Assembly (NCBI RefSeq): GCF_017848315.1
Contig: NZ_JAFKEC010000022.1
Location: 1 to 64,000, forward strand
Source: Pseudomonas palmensis
Lineage (GTDB): Bacteria > Pseudomonadota > Gammaproteobacteria > Pseudomonadales > Pseudomonadaceae
Reading direction: 5' to 3'
Length of the DNA: 64,000 nucleotides
The notes under the pieces were generated by a model. That model saw only the letters and a list, made by a program, of their open reading frames with translations, was not told the origin of the DNA and ran no database searches. The translations under genes and the position numbers were made by a program. Of this stretch, positions 1 to 10,085 are shown one piece after another; position 1 is the first letter of the stretch, and every line of letters starts with the position of its first letter.

Positions 1-1
1 G

Positions 2-880
2 TTGATTCTCGCTGCCGTGTGGGGGGCCAGTTTTCTGTTCATGCGCATCATTGCGCCGGTGCTGGGCACCCTGCCCACCGCCTTCTTTCGCGTCTCCATC
101 GCCTGCGCCGGGTTGCTGGTGATTCTCGCCCTGCTGCGCGTGCGCTGGGACTTCCAGGGCAAACTCAAGGCCTGCCTGTTTCTGGGCATGATCAACTCGG
201 GAATACCCGCAACGCTCTACTCGGTGGCCGCCCAGGTGCTGCCCGCCGGCTACTCGGCGATCTTCAACGCCACCACGCCGCTGATGGGCGTGCTGATCGG
301 CGCGCTGTTCTTTCGCGAGGCCATGACCCTGCCCAAGCTGGGCGGCATCTTCCTGGGCCTGTTCGGGGTCGGCATTCTCAGTGGTGCGGGGCCGGTGGCC
401 TTCGACGCCAGGCTCATGCAGGGCGCCCTCTCGTGCCTGGCGGCCACCACCTGCTATGGCTTCTCGGGGTATCTGGCGCGGCGCTGGCTCGACCAGCAGG
501 GCGGCCTGGACAGTCGCCTGTCGGCGCTGGGCAGCATGATGGGTGCCACCTTGCTGTTGCTGCCGCTGTTCGGCTTCAGCGTGATCACCCAGCCACCTGC
601 CAGCTGGGGCGGCTGGCAGGTGTGGTTGTCGCTGCTGGGGCTGGGCCTGTTGTGCACCGCCTTCGCCTACACCCTGTACTTTCGCCTGATCAGCGAAATC
701 GGCCCGGTAAAATCCACCACCGTGACCTTCATGATCCCGGCCTTCGGCGTGCTGTGGGGCGCGTGGCTGCTGGACGAGCCCCTGTCGATGGCGCACCTGT
801 ATGGCGGGCTGCTGATTGCCGTGGCCTTGTGGCTGGTGCTCAAGCCGGCCCGCCAGGCCCGTCAGCTGGCCAGCGACTGA
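2..880 (+). CDS. EamA/DMT-family transporter, 5' end cut by window edge
   Basis: Inner-membrane drug/metabolite exporter of the EamA type. At least 292 residues are visible, almost entirely hydrophobic, with the two-fold repeat of about five helices each that defines the family. The first visible residues (LAAVWGASFLFMR) normally lie about ten residues into such proteins, so the true start is just upstream of the window. The 3' end overlaps the convergent EamA gene by 19 bp. The substrate cannot be inferred; amino acids or metabolites are usual for the family. Confidence 0.85.
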   Translation: MILAAVWGASFLFMRIIAPVLGTLPTAFFRVSIACAGLLVILALLRVRWDFQGKLKACLFLGMINSGIPATLYSVAAQVLPAGYSAIFNATTPLMGVLIGALFFREAMTLPKLGGIFLGLFGVGILSGAGPVAFDARLMQGALSCLAATTCYGFSGYLARRWLDQQGGLDSRLSALGSMMGATLLLLPLFGFSVITQPPASWGGWQVWLSLLGLGLLCTAFAYTLYFRLISEIGPVKSTTVTFMIPAFGVLWGAWLLDEPLSMAHLYGGLLIAVALWLVLKPARQARQLASD

Positions 881-1761
881 TCCACCGTGTCAGGCTTGGT
901 CGCGGGCTTGCGGAACACGAACAGCAGGCCCACCACGATCAAGCCCATGCCCAGCAGGCTCAAGGCCGCCAGGCGATTACCGAAGATCAGGTAGTCCATC
1001 ACCGCCGTCACCGCCGGCACCAGGTAGAACAGGCTGGTGACATTGACCAGGTTGCCCTTGGCGATCAGCCGGTACAGCAGCAAGGTCGCCAGCAACGACA
1101 CCACCAGGCCCATCCACAACACCGAGAACACAAAGCTGGCATTGGGGTTGACCGCCAGCGGCTGGAACGGTGCAAACAGCGCGCACATCAGCAGGCCCGC
1201 CAGGTACTGCAAGGGCAGCGTGCCCACCGGGTTGCTGGTGATGCGCTTCTGCATGATCGAGCCGAACGTCATGCTGGCCAGCGCCAGCAGCGCGAACAGC
1301 ATGCCCGCCAGCGAGATGCCGCCCAGGCCGATGCCCTGGTACACCACCATCACCAGCCCGATCAGCCCCAGGCTCAGGCCGAACAGCCGGCTGAACGAAC
1401 GCTTGCGCTCCATCAGCACCACCGTGAGGATCGGCTGCACGCCCATCACGGTGGCCATGATGCCGGGCGTCACCTTCAGGTCCAGCGCCAGCAGGTAGAA
1501 GATCTGGTAGGCACCGAGCAGCACGCAGCCGGTGGCGATGGCTTGCAGCAACGGGCCGCGACCGCGTGGCCAGTGCAGGCGCAGCAACGGGCCGAGCAGC
1601 AGCAGGCCGACAAAGGCAATCGCAAAGCGGATCAGCAGAAAGGCAAAGGGCGAGGCCTGCGCCAGGCCGAGCTTGGAGACGATGGCGCCGCTGCTCCAGA
1701 GCAGGACGAACAGGCTGGTGGTGGCCGCCGAGGCCACGGATTGTTTCGAGATAACTGACAT
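862..1761 (-). CDS. EamA/DMT-family transporter
   Basis: A second EamA permease, 299 residues with about ten hydrophobic segments, convergent with and overlapping the first. I chose the ATG at 1761 (MSVISKQS) because AGGTGG lies six bases upstream. An in-frame start at 1785 would lack a ribosome site and add eight non-hydrophobic residues. Two paralogous exporters tail to tail suggest an old duplication or a shared metabolite-export role. The substrate is unknown. Confidence 0.85.
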   Translation of the reverse strand: MSVISKQSVASAATTSLFVLLWSSGAIVSKLGLAQASPFAFLLIRFAIAFVGLLLLGPLLRLHWPRGRGPLLQAIATGCVLLGAYQIFYLLALDLKVTPGIMATVMGVQPILTVVLMERKRSFSRLFGLSLGLIGLVMVVYQGIGLGGISLAGMLFALLALASMTFGSIMQKRITSNPVGTLPLQYLAGLLMCALFAPFQPLAVNPNASFVFSVLWMGLVVSLLATLLLYRLIAKGNLVNVTSLFYLVPAVTAVMDYLIFGNRLAALSLLGMGLIVVGLLFVFRKPATKPDTVDQSLAS

Positions 1762-1868
1762 GAAATGCCACCTGTATTCGGGCAAGTAAGCCGAACGGTC
1801 GAGCTGCGCGGTGCAGCCGGCCGTATTCAGTAGGGTTCAGGTGTGGTGGGGGCGCAGCCAGTGGCCGC

Positions 1869-2033
1869 TCAGCCCAGCACTACAACCACGCCGGGTGGTG
1901 CGACAACGCACGCCACGGGGCTACTGACAGGTGGTGGGTAGTGACTGATCATGACCGGCTGCTGGGACCCACGCACGACCACGACCGCGTCGGGCGCGGT
2001 AGCGAATACGGTGGTGGGGCAGGAAGCTGGCAT
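1869..2033 (-). CDS. Possible small protein, 54 aa
   Basis: Small open frame in the 370-bp gap between the EamA gene and lpxO. It has valine runs (AVVVV near the middle, GVVVVLG at the C-terminus) and proline-rich patches, and no recognisable domain. The upstream ribosome site is weak. The Val/Pro composition looks less random than a GC-rich shadow frame, but coding is not established. The rest of the gap holds only the hairpin at 2073-2133. Confidence 0.3.
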   Translation of the reverse strand: MPASCPTTVFATAPDAVVVVRGSQQPVMISHYPPPVSSPVACVVAPPGVVVVLG

Positions 2034-2072
2034 GTGCAGGTCTTCGGTGAGGTGAACTGTGGGTGAATATAG

Positions 2073-2133
2073 CCACACTCGCGACACGGTGCAAGGCCCG
2101 CCCCGGCAGGGGCCAACCTTGCACCGAGTGTGG
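2073..2133 (-). terminator. Nested inverted repeat downstream of lpxO
   Basis: Two nested pairs of arms: CCACACTCG (2073-2081) with CGAGTGTGG (2125-2133), and CGGTGCAAGG (2087-2096) with CCTTGCACCG (2117-2126). It begins immediately after the lpxO stop codon, so it probably folds at the end of that transcript. No long U-run follows, so termination strength is uncertain. Confidence 0.55.
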
Positions 2134-3069
2134 TCAGAACAGCCAGCGGTACAGCAGGTAAGCAACCAGCACCGCCAGCACCGGGCGCAGCACGCGGTAG
2201 GCCTTGGGGTTGGCGCGCTTGAAGGTCTTGACCCGGCTGCTGATCACGGTACTGAAGCGTTTGCTCCAGGCATACGCCTGGTTGATGCCGCCCACGCGCT
2301 CGTCGTCGGTGTTCTGCGGCGCGGTGGCCCGGCCCAGGAAGGCACTGACCTTGCGGTTGATGCGGGTCATCAGCGGGCTGGTCAGCGGTCGCTCGATATC
2401 GCAGAACAGGATCACCCGGGTGGTCTCGGTTTCGTTCTTCACCCAGTGCACGTAGGTTTCATCGAACATCACGTCTTCGCCATCGCGCCAGGCGTACACC
2501 TGGCCGTCGACATAGATGCGGCAGTCGTCCGAGTTCGGCGTGGACAGCCCCAGGTGATAGCGCAGCGAACCGCCGAACGGGTCGCGGTGCGGGTTCAGGT
2601 GGCTGCCGCCCGGCAGCAGGGCGAACATCGCGCCCTTGACGTTGGGGATGCTGTTGACCAGCTCGACGGTGCGGGGGCACAGCGCCTCGGCCGATGGCAG
2701 CGCCTTGTCGTACCACTTCAGGTAGAAGCGCTTCCAACCCTTCTTGAAGAACGAACCGAAGCCGGCATCGTTGTCTTTTTCGGCGGCGCGGATGTAGCCC
2801 TCGTCGAACAGGTGCATGGCCTCCTCGCGGATCACCTGCCAGTTGTCCTTGAGCACGTCCAGCTCGGGGAAGCGGCTACGGTCCAGGTAGGGCTTGGAAG
2901 GCACCCCGGAAAACAGGTACATAAGGGCGTTATAGGGGGCGAACAGCGCCGAATGGTTGACGAACTGGCGCAACACGGGCAAACGCGCCTTGCCGCGCAG
3001 GTGCACGTACAGGGTGCTGCCGAAGAACAGCAGCAGTACACCTGCCTTGGCGACAAAGGAAAAGGTCAT
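2134..3069 (-). CDS. lpxO: Lipid A 2-hydroxylase (aspartyl/asparaginyl beta-hydroxylase family)
   Basis: Fe(II)/2-oxoglutarate-dependent dioxygenase, 311 residues, expected to hydroxylate the secondary acyl chain of lipid A at the inner membrane. An N-terminal membrane anchor (residues 7-22) is followed by the hydroxylase domain. The iron ligand motif HRDPFGG with downstream RYHLGL, and the second histidine in ETYVHWVKN, are both present. A hydrophobic C-terminal segment ends the protein. AGGAG lies seven bases before the ATG. It is a single transcription unit ending in the hairpin at 2073-2133. Confidence 0.88.
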   Translation of the reverse strand: MTFSFVAKAGVLLLFFGSTLYVHLRGKARLPVLRQFVNHSALFAPYNALMYLFSGVPSKPYLDRSRFPELDVLKDNWQVIREEAMHLFDEGYIRAAEKDNDAGFGSFFKKGWKRFYLKWYDKALPSAEALCPRTVELVNSIPNVKGAMFALLPGGSHLNPHRDPFGGSLRYHLGLSTPNSDDCRIYVDGQVYAWRDGEDVMFDETYVHWVKNETETTRVILFCDIERPLTSPLMTRINRKVSAFLGRATAPQNTDDERVGGINQAYAWSKRFSTVISSRVKTFKRANPKAYRVLRPVLAVLVAYLLYRWLF

Positions 3070-3240
3070 GCAACACTCCTTGAATTTCGATCAGGCCATC
3101 GCTGCCGGATAATCGGACATGATAAACCGATCCGGCCCCGGTAAAAACAACCGGGGCCGGACATTCAGTGTTGGCAATTGTGCAACAACGCAGTGCGCCG
3201 AACATTGAGGCGGATCAGCCTCGGTGGAGCCTGGCGGTGG

Positions 3241-4215
3241 TTACTGCTGGTTTTCCTGCTCGGTAAACAGGTCGCTGAAGAGCATGCTCGACAGGTAGCG
3301 CTCGCCCGAATCGGGCAGGATCACCACGATGGTCTTGCCCTGCATTTCCGGCTTTTCGGCCAGGCGTACCGCCACGGCCATCGCCGCGCCACAGGAGATA
3401 CCGCACAGGATGCCTTCCTCCTGCATCAGGCGCAGGGCCATGGCCTTGGACTCCTCGTCGCTGGCCAGCTCGACCTGGTCGACCATCGACAGGTCCAGGT
3501 TGTTGGGTACGAAACCTGCGCCGATGCCCTGGATCTTGTGCGGGTTGGGCTTGATTTCCTGGCCGGCCAGGGCCTGGGTGATCACCGGAGACACCAGCGG
3601 CTCGACCGCCACCGACAGAATCGGCTTGCCCTGGGTGTTCTTGATGTAGCGCGACACACCGGTGATGGTGCCGCCGGTGCCCACGCCGGCAACCAGCACG
3701 TCGACCCCGCCGTCGGTGTCGTTCCAGATTTCCGGACCGGTGGTCTTCTCGTGAATGGCCGGGTTGGCCGGGTTGTCGAACTGCGCCGGCATGAAGTAGG
3801 TGGCCGGGTCGCTGGCTACGATTTCGGCGGCCTTCTCGATCGCGCCCTTCATGCCCTTGGCAGGCTCGGTCAGCACCAGCTCGGCGCCCAGCGCCTTGAG
3901 TACCTTGCGCCGCTCGATGCTCATCGAGGCCGGCATGGTCAGCATCAGCTTGTAGCCGCGCGCAGCGGCCACGAAGGCCAGGCCGATACCGGTGTTGCCC
4001 GAGGTCGGCTCGACGATGGTCATGCCCGGCTTGAGCCGGCCGCTGCTTTCGGCGTCCCAGATCATGTTCGCGCCGATCCGGCACTTGACCGAATAGCCGG
4101 GGTTGCGCCCCTCGATCTTGGCCAGGATGGTCACGCCCCGCGGGGCGATGCGGTTGATCTGCACCAGCGGCGTGTTGCCGATGGAGTGCGCGTTGTCAGC
4201 GAAGATACGGCTCAT
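3241..4215 (-). CDS. cysK: Cysteine synthase A (O-acetylserine sulfhydrylase)
   Basis: PLP enzyme making cysteine from O-acetylserine and sulfide; 324 residues. The PLP lysine lies in the N-terminal segment around [10 protein letters not shown], the substrate loop is [14 protein letters not shown], and the phosphate-binding glycine loop is [11 protein letters not shown] started at ATG 4215 (MSRIFADN), which has AAGGA upstream; the longer frame to 4341 adds residues not typical of the family. It diverges from the DUF748 gene across 130 bp that must hold both promoters. Confidence 0.93.
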   Translation of the reverse strand: MSRIFADNAHSIGNTPLVQINRIAPRGVTILAKIEGRNPGYSVKCRIGANMIWDAESSGRLKPGMTIVEPTSGNTGIGLAFVAAARGYKLMLTMPASMSIERRKVLKALGAELVLTEPAKGMKGAIEKAAEIVASDPATYFMPAQFDNPANPAIHEKTTGPEIWNDTDGGVDVLVAGVGTGGTITGVSRYIKNTQGKPILSVAVEPLVSPVITQALAGQEIKPNPHKIQGIGAGFVPNNLDLSMVDQVELASDEESKAMALRLMQEEGILCGISCGAAMAVAVRLAEKPEMQGKTIVVILPDSGERYLSSMLFSDLFTEQENQQ

Positions 4216-4345
4216 GGCTTGGGTCCTTTTGGCACCGTGCGAAAACTTCAAGGGTATGCCTGCCCCTGCGGTGCGTCCACCCCGAACGAACCGATGCGCC
4301 CGTGCGGCGGTCAACCGATCATCCTCAATCACGGAACCCACGCCG

Positions 4346-5419
4346 ATGAAACGCCGCTACCGCTGGCCCCTGTGGGGGCTGCTGGGCATTGCACTGTTGC
4401 TGCTGGCCCTGCACCTGACGCTGCCGATCCTGGTACGCAACTACTTGAACGAAAAGCTCGCCGACATGGGCGACTACCGCGGTCAGGTCACCGATGTCGA
4501 CCTGGCCCTGTGGCGGGGTGCCTACAAGATCAACGGCCTGACCATCGTCAAGACCACGGGCAAGGTGCCGGTGCCGTTTCTGGAGGCGCCGCTGATCGAC
4601 CTGTCGGTGAGCTGGCATTCACTGTGGTACGACCATGCCGTGGTGGCCGAAGTGACCTTCCTGCGCCCGAAACTGAACTTCGTCGATGGCGGCAACACCC
4701 AGGCGTCGCAGACCGGTAAGGGCACCGACTGGCGCGCGCAGCTGAGCAAGCTGCTGCCGATCACCCTCAACGAGCTGCGCATAGACGACGGCACCCTGAC
4801 CTTTCGCAACTTCAATTCCAAACCGCCGGTCAGCCTTGAAGCGACCCAGCTCAACGCCAGCGTCTACAACCTGACCAACGTGGTGGACGTCGAAGGCAAG
4901 CGCGACGCCCGCTTCGAGGGCAAGGCCCGGCTGCTGGGCGACGCGCGGGTGGAAAGCACGGCCACCTTCGACCCACTGAGCAACTTCGAGGACTTCCAGT
5001 TCCGCCTGCGCGCCACCGGCATCCAGCTGCGCCAGATGAACGACTTTGCCAGCGCCTACGGCAAGTTCGACTTCAATGCCGGGCACGGCGACGTGGTGAT
5101 CGAGGCCGAGGCGAACAAGGGCCAGCTCAAGGGCTACATCAAGCCGTTGTTGCGCGATGTCGAAGTGTTCAACTGGCAGCAGGACGTGGACAACAAGAAC
5201 AAGGGGTTTCTGCGCTCGATCTGGGAAGCCCTGGTGGGCGGTACCGAAACGGTGCTCAAGAACCAGCGCAAGAACCAGTTCGCCACGCGCGTGGAGCTTA
5301 GCGGCAGCGTGCATCACAGCGATATCAGCGCGTTCGAGGCGTTTTTGCAGATTCTGCGCAACGGCTTCGTGCAGGCATTCAATGCGCGGTATGAACAGGG
5401 GCCGCCGAAAGCTGACTGA
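4346..5419 (+). CDS. DUF748 / AsmA-like envelope protein
   Basis: 357 residues with one N-terminal membrane helix (about 7-30, [18 protein letters not shown]), then a long periplasmic beta-rich region typical of DUF748 ([46 protein letters not shown]). Members of this group are thought to act in the envelope, possibly like AsmA lipid-bridge proteins, but no reaction is known. The ATG at 4346 places the helix at the true N-terminus. It diverges from cysK. Confidence 0.8.
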   Translation: MKRRYRWPLWGLLGIALLLLALHLTLPILVRNYLNEKLADMGDYRGQVTDVDLALWRGAYKINGLTIVKTTGKVPVPFLEAPLIDLSVSWHSLWYDHAVVAEVTFLRPKLNFVDGGNTQASQTGKGTDWRAQLSKLLPITLNELRIDDGTLTFRNFNSKPPVSLEATQLNASVYNLTNVVDVEGKRDARFEGKARLLGDARVESTATFDPLSNFEDFQFRLRATGIQLRQMNDFASAYGKFDFNAGHGDVVIEAEANKGQLKGYIKPLLRDVEVFNWQQDVDNKNKGFLRSIWEALVGGTETVLKNQRKNQFATRVELSGSVHHSDISAFEAFLQILRNGFVQAFNARYEQGPPKAD

Positions 5420-5597
5420 TCCATGGCGGTACTGGCCCTTTCGCTGGCAAGCCAGCGACTAGGCCAGGCCTGCCACCCCGGTTCCATGACCAATCATCCA
5501 CAGACTGAATACCCCGTCCGCGTTCACAGCCACGCAAGCCCCGCGTTATAGTCGTCGCATGATAGTCACCGCATGACCATTTTTTGAGGATCGGTAC

Positions 5598-6443
5598 ATG
5601 AAGTTCGAAGGCACCAGCGCATACGTCGCCACAGATGACCTGAAACTGGCCGTCAACGCGGCGATCACCCTGGAGCGCCCGCTGCTGGTCAAGGGCGAAC
5701 CCGGCACCGGCAAGACCATGCTCGCCGAGCAACTGGCCGAAGCCTTCGGTGCCAAGCTGATCACCTGGCACATCAAGTCCACCACCAAGGCCCACCAGGG
5801 CCTCTACGAGTACGATGCGGTCAGCCGCCTGCGCGACTCGCAGCTGGGCGTGGACAAGGTGCACGACGTGCGCAACTACCTGAAAAAGGGCAAGTTGTGG
5901 GAGGCCTTCAAAGCCGAGGAGCGGGTCATCCTGCTGATCGACGAAATCGACAAGGCCGACATCGAGTTCCCCAACGACCTGCTGCAGGAACTCGACAAGA
6001 TGGAGTTCTACGTCTACGAGATCGACGAGACCATCAAGGCCAAACAGCGCCCGATCATCATCATTACCTCCAACAACGAGAAGGAACTGCCCGACGCCTT
6101 CCTGCGTCGCTGCTTCTTCCACTACATCGCCTTCCCCGATCGCGCCACGCTGCAGCAGATCGTCGACGTGCACTACCCCAACATCAAGCAGGACCTGGTC
6201 AGCGAGGCGCTGGACGTGTTCTTCGACGTGCGCAAGGTGCCGGGCCTGAAGAAAAAACCCTCCACCTCCGAGCTGGTCGACTGGCTCAAGCTGCTGATGG
6301 CCGACAACATCGGCGAAGCGGTATTGCGCGAGCGCGACCCGACCAAGGCCATCCCGCCGCTGGCCGGTGCGCTGGTCAAGAACGAGCAGGACGTGCAGTT
6401 GCTGGAGCGCCTGGCGTTCATGAGCCGGCGCGGCAACCGCTGA
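5598..6443 (+). CDS. MoxR-family AAA+ ATPase
   Basis: 281-residue AAA+ protein. Walker A is GEPGTGKT (about 33-40), Walker B is VILLIDEIDKAD, and sensor 1 is IIITSNNEKELPDAFLRRC. MoxR proteins act as chaperones that insert metal cofactors or activate partner complexes together with VWA proteins. Such a partner follows after 18 bp, so the two genes form a classic MoxR-VWA operon. A GAGGA ribosome site precedes the ATG. Confidence 0.92.
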   Translation: MKFEGTSAYVATDDLKLAVNAAITLERPLLVKGEPGTGKTMLAEQLAEAFGAKLITWHIKSTTKAHQGLYEYDAVSRLRDSQLGVDKVHDVRNYLKKGKLWEAFKAEERVILLIDEIDKADIEFPNDLLQELDKMEFYVYEIDETIKAKQRPIIIITSNNEKELPDAFLRRCFFHYIAFPDRATLQQIVDVHYPNIKQDLVSEALDVFFDVRKVPGLKKKPSTSELVDWLKLLMADNIGEAVLRERDPTKAIPPLAGALVKNEQDVQLLERLAFMSRRGNR

Positions 6444-6461
6444 GCCAACGGGGTCATTGCC

Positions 6462-7640
6462 ATGCTGCTGAACCTGTTCAATGAAATGCGCGCGGCCAAG
6501 GTGCCGGTGTCGGTACGCGAGTTGCTCGACCTGCTCAATGCCTTGAAGCAGCGGGTGATCTTCGCCGACATGGACGAGTTCTACTATTTGGCGCGCGCCA
6601 TCCTGGTCAAGGACGAGCGCCACTTCGACAAGTTCGACCGGGCCTTCTCGGCCTACTTCAAGGGCCTTGAAAACCTCGACCACCACCTGGAGGCGCTGAT
6701 CCCCGAAGACTGGCTGCGCAAGGAATTCGAGCGTTCCCTGACGGATGAAGAGCGTGCGCAGATCCAGTCCCTGGGCGGTCTGGACAAGCTGATCGAAGCG
6801 TTCAAGAAACGCCTGGAAGAACAGAAGGAACGCCATGCCGGCGGCAACAAGTGGATCGGTACCGGCGGTACCAGCCCGTTCGGCTCGGGCGGCTTCAACC
6901 CCGAGGGCATTCGCGTGGGCGATGCCGGCAAGCGCCAGGGCAAGGCGGTCAAGGTATGGGACCAGCGCGAGTACAAGAACCTTGACGACGGGGTGGAACT
7001 GGGTACGCGCAACATCAAGCTGGCCTTGCGCCGGCTGCGCAAGTTCGCCCGTCAGGGCGCGGCCGAAGAGCTGGATATCGACGGCACCATCGACCACACC
7101 GCGCGCGATGCCGGGCTGCTCAACATCCAGATGCGTCCGGAGCGGCGCAACAGCGTGAAGTTGCTGCTGCTGTTCGACATCGGCGGTTCGATGGACGCCC
7201 ACGTGAAGATCTGCGAAGAGCTGTTTTCGGCCTGCAAGACCGAGTTCAAGCACCTGGAGTACTACTACTTCCACAACTTCGTGTACGAGTCGGTGTGGAA
7301 GAACAACCTGCGCCGCACCTCCGAGCGCACCTCGACCATGGACCTGCTGCACAAGTACGGCGCCGACTACAAGGTGGTGTTCGTGGGCGATGCGGCCATG
7401 GCGCCCTACGAGATCACCCAGCCCGGTGGCAGCGTGGAGCACTGGAACGAGGAAGCCGGGTATGTGTGGATGCGCCGCTTCATGGAGAAATACAAGAAGC
7501 TGATCTGGATAAACCCCTACCCCAAAGACACCTGGGGCTATACCGCTTCGACCAACATCGTGCGCGAGCTGGTCGAGGACCGGATGTTCCCGCTGACCTT
7601 GCGCGGGCTGGAGGAAGGGATGCGGTTTCTGTCCAAATAG
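6462..7640 (+). CDS. VWA-domain protein, CoxE-like partner of MoxR
   Basis: 392 residues. The C-terminal von Willebrand A domain carries a MIDAS-like DIGGSMDAH (the usual DxSxS with the first serine replaced by glycine) followed by FHNFVYESVWK. The N-terminal half is helical and charged, with a Gly-rich linker near residue 125. It probably binds a metal-containing client and works with the upstream ATPase. The altered first serine may weaken metal binding. Confidence 0.88.
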   Translation: MLLNLFNEMRAAKVPVSVRELLDLLNALKQRVIFADMDEFYYLARAILVKDERHFDKFDRAFSAYFKGLENLDHHLEALIPEDWLRKEFERSLTDEERAQIQSLGGLDKLIEAFKKRLEEQKERHAGGNKWIGTGGTSPFGSGGFNPEGIRVGDAGKRQGKAVKVWDQREYKNLDDGVELGTRNIKLALRRLRKFARQGAAEELDIDGTIDHTARDAGLLNIQMRPERRNSVKLLLLFDIGGSMDAHVKICEELFSACKTEFKHLEYYYFHNFVYESVWKNNLRRTSERTSTMDLLHKYGADYKVVFVGDAAMAPYEITQPGGSVEHWNEEAGYVWMRRFMEKYKKLIWINPYPKDTWGYTASTNIVRELVEDRMFPLTLRGLEEGMRFLSK

Positions 7641-7650
7641 CGGTGAACCC

Positions 7651-7671
7651 TTCGCCGGCCTTGCCGGCGAA
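7651..7671. repeat. Short REP-type palindrome / bidirectional terminator
   Basis: TTCGCCGGCCTTGCCGGCGAA-type stem between two convergent transcription units (the VWA gene and pxpC). The same core, CGCCGGCAAGGCCGGC, recurs at 14,078 and 18,855, so it is a dispersed REP element as well as a plausible transcript end. Confidence 0.6.
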
Positions 7672-7680
7672 GAGGCCCTG

Positions 7681-8601
7681 TCAGTCGGCAAACCTCTGCA
7701 GATAAACCTGCTGCTCTCGCCATGCCATCTCCTGCACCACGGCCCGCAACCGCACCACACGCCCCGGCAGCAACTGCGCCAGGCCGGCCAGCGCCAGCGG
7801 GGTCAGCGCCCCCAGTCGCGGATAGCCGCCAATCGTCTGCCGATCATTGAGCAACACGATCGGCTGCCCATCCGGCGGTACCTGCACCGCGCCCAGCGGT
7901 ATCCCCTCCGAGATCATCGGTTGCCCCTGATACTGCAACGCCGGGCCCAGCAGGCGCATGCCCATGCGGTCGGCGCGGGTGTCCAGGGTCCAGTCGCGGT
8001 TGAAGGCATCGAACAGGCTCTGCCCGGCAAATTCGCCGATCTGCGCCCCCATCACCAGGTCCAGCACGGTGCAGGTGCCAGGCACGGGTCGAAGCCCTTC
8101 GGGCACCTCACGCACACCCGGCGCGTTGCCGGCGTAGCCCAGGCACTCGCCTCGGGCCAATGCCCTGCCCAGTCCCGTCAGCCCACCCAGCTCCTCGCGC
8201 ACCACCGTAGCGCAACTGCCCAGCACCTGTGGCGCAGCGAATCCCCCTGGCGCCGCCAGGTAGGCCCGCACACCCTGCAGCGGCTGGGTGAACTGCAGGC
8301 GCTGCCCCTTGGCCATCACGAAACTGCGCCACGGCGCCAGCGGCTGGTCGTCGAGCCGTGCGCCCAGGTCAGCACCGGCCAGTGCCAGGCAGCACGCCTG
8401 CTCGGCCACCAGCATCAGCCCGCCCAGGGTGATCTCCACCACCGCCGCCTGCGGTGCATTGCCCAGCAGCCAGTTGGCCCAGCGCATCGATACCCAGTCC
8501 AGACCACCGCCCTGGGTCACGCCCAGGTGGCGCACGCCAAAGCGCCCGGAATCCTGCAACAGGCACAGCGGCGTGCTGGACTCGATCAGCAAGCGGCTCA
8601 C
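7681..8601 (-). CDS. pxpC: 5-oxoprolinase subunit C (biotin-dependent carboxyltransferase-like, KipA family)
   Basis: 306 residues. The family signature QDSGRFGVRHLGVTQGGGLD lies near the N-terminus; GSCATVV and NDRQTIGGYPRLG follow. With PxpA and PxpB it forms the prokaryotic ATP-dependent 5-oxoprolinase that converts pyroglutamate to glutamate in the cytoplasm. The GTG start at 8601 overlaps the pxpB stop by four bases (GTGA), indicating translational coupling. A longer in-frame ORF extends to 9414 but runs through pxpB and is not the gene. Confidence 0.88.
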   Translation of the reverse strand: MSRLLIESSTPLCLLQDSGRFGVRHLGVTQGGGLDWVSMRWANWLLGNAPQAAVVEITLGGLMLVAEQACCLALAGADLGARLDDQPLAPWRSFVMAKGQRLQFTQPLQGVRAYLAAPGGFAAPQVLGSCATVVREELGGLTGLGRALARGECLGYAGNAPGVREVPEGLRPVPGTCTVLDLVMGAQIGEFAGQSLFDAFNRDWTLDTRADRMGMRLLGPALQYQGQPMISEGIPLGAVQVPPDGQPIVLLNDRQTIGGYPRLGALTPLALAGLAQLLPGRVVRLRAVVQEMAWREQQVYLQRFAD

Positions 8602-9293
8602 GGCGACACCTGCAGGGGCGTGTCGTCGCCGCCGAGTGCAAGGAATTCGGCACGCTCCACCGCCACGAAGCGCACCCGGTCGCCCGGCTGCAGCAGGCTG
8701 TAGCCCTCGCGCTGGCGATCGAACAGGCGGCTGGGGGTACGCCCGATCAGGTTCCAGCCCCCGGGCGACACCGCCGGGTAGGCCGCCGTCTGGCGCTCGG
8801 CGATGCCCACACTGCCGGCTGCCACGCGCTTGCGCGGGGTGGCCAGGCGCGGCGCGGCCAGCGCCTCCTCGACCAGCCCCATGAACGCGAAACCCGGGGC
8901 GAAGCCCAGGGCGAACACCTGGTACTCGCGCGCGCTGTGGCGGCGGATCACCCCCGCCACGGAGTCGCCGCTGCGCTGCGCCAGCAAGGCCAGCTCGGGC
9001 CCGACGCTGGGGTCGTACCACACCGGAATGTCGTGGCGCTGCCCTGCCCCGCCCTCGTCGGGGCGAAGACCTTCGAGCGCCTGCGCGATACGCTCGCGGG
9101 CCTGGGTGGGCGACAGGTCGAAATGCACCATCACGGTGGTGTACGACGGCACCAGATCGATCAGCTGCGCCGCAAAGGCTGCACGCAGACGCTGAGTGGC
9201 AGCGAGCATCCAGGGCATGTTGGACTCGTCGATCGCATCGAACAGGCGCACCATCAGGCAATCGACAGCAACCACCTCGACGCGCCACTTCAT
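8598..9293 (-). CDS. pxpB: 5-oxoprolinase subunit B (KipI family)
   Basis: 231 residues of the allophanate-hydrolase-subunit-1/KipI type, with the [10 protein letters not shown] motif and [18 protein letters not shown]. It is partner of PxpC and PxpA in 5-oxoproline cleavage. The ATG at 9293 overlaps the pxpA stop as ATGA, and its own stop overlaps the pxpC start, so all three subunits are coupled. The product begins [11 protein letters not shown]. Confidence 0.88.
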   Translation of the reverse strand: MKWRVEVVAVDCLMVRLFDAIDESNMPWMLAATQRLRAAFAAQLIDLVPSYTTVMVHFDLSPTQARERIAQALEGLRPDEGGAGQRHDIPVWYDPSVGPELALLAQRSGDSVAGVIRRHSAREYQVFALGFAPGFAFMGLVEEALAAPRLATPRKRVAAGSVGIAERQTAAYPAVSPGGWNLIGRTPSRLFDRQREGYSLLQPGDRVRFVAVERAEFLALGGDDTPLQVSP

Positions 9294-10042
9294 GGCGCCG
9301 CCTGCGCATCGAGAGCCTGACGAATCTGCCGCACCGCAGCCACCGAGCTGGCATTGTCGCCATGCACACACAGCGTATGGGCCTGCAGGCGCAGTGCGCT
9401 GCCATCACTGGCAACCAGCGGCTCGCCCCGTGCCAGGCGCAGGGCCTGCTCGACGATCAGGGCCGGGTCGTGGTGCACGGCACCGGGCAGGCGCCGCGAC
9501 AGCAGGCGTCCGGCGGGGTCGTAGGCACGGTCGGCAAAGGCCTCGAACCACAACGTGACGCCATATTCGTCACCCAGTGCCTGGGCCGCGCGATTGTCGG
9601 CCGTGGCCATCAGCATCAGCGGCAGGCTGCGGTCGTAGGCGGCCACCGCCTCGATCACCGCACGCAGCTTGCCCGGCTCGGCCATCATGTCGTTGTACAG
9701 CGCGCCGTGGGGTTTGACGTAGGCCACCTGGGTCTTCTGGGTACGGCAGATACCGTCCAGCGCGCCGATCTGGTAATGCAGCAGGTCGCGAATCTCTTCA
9801 TTGCTGCAGGCCATCGAGCGGCGCCCGAAACCGGCCAGGTCCTGGTACGCCGGGTGCGCCCCCACCAGCACGCCCCCGGCCACGGCCAGCGCCACGGTGG
9901 CGCGCATGATGCCCGGGTCGCCAGCATGAAAACCGCAGGCGATGTTGGCGCAATCGATAAAGGGCATCACTTCGGCATCCAGCCCCATGCTCCAGCTGCC
10001 GAAACTTTCACCCATGTCGCAATTGAGTAGCAGGCGGCTCAC
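9290..10042 (-). CDS. pxpA: 5-oxoprolinase subunit A (LamB/YcsF family)
   Basis: 250 residues, the family's usual length. Conserved elements are [11 protein letters not shown] at the N-terminus, [26 protein letters not shown] and [11 protein letters not shown]. It is the first gene of the pxpABC operon, read leftward. Pyroglutamate arises from spontaneous glutamine cyclisation, so this is a damage-clearing or salvage pathway. Confidence 0.9.
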   Translation of the reverse strand: MSRLLLNCDMGESFGSWSMGLDAEVMPFIDCANIACGFHAGDPGIMRATVALAVAGGVLVGAHPAYQDLAGFGRRSMACSNEEIRDLLHYQIGALDGICRTQKTQVAYVKPHGALYNDMMAEPGKLRAVIEAVAAYDRSLPLMLMATADNRAAQALGDEYGVTLWFEAFADRAYDPAGRLLSRRLPGAVHHDPALIVEQALRLARGEPLVASDGSALRLQAHTLCVHGDNASSVAAVRQIRQALDAQAAP

Positions 10043-10085
10043 GCGCGTTGCTCCTGTGTCGGGTGGGGGGCGGCCCGGAGGCCGT

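Noticed and set aside
5379-7760. 793-codon open frame antisense to the MoxR/VWA operon
   Set aside because: High-GC shadow frame: low-complexity Val/Leu/Gln/His composition, no domain, and both strands cannot be coding where MoxR and VWA motifs are clear.
8602-9414. N-terminal extension of the pxpC frame
   Set aside because: It runs through pxpB in another frame; the GTG at 8601 with GTGA coupling and the family's length mark the true start.
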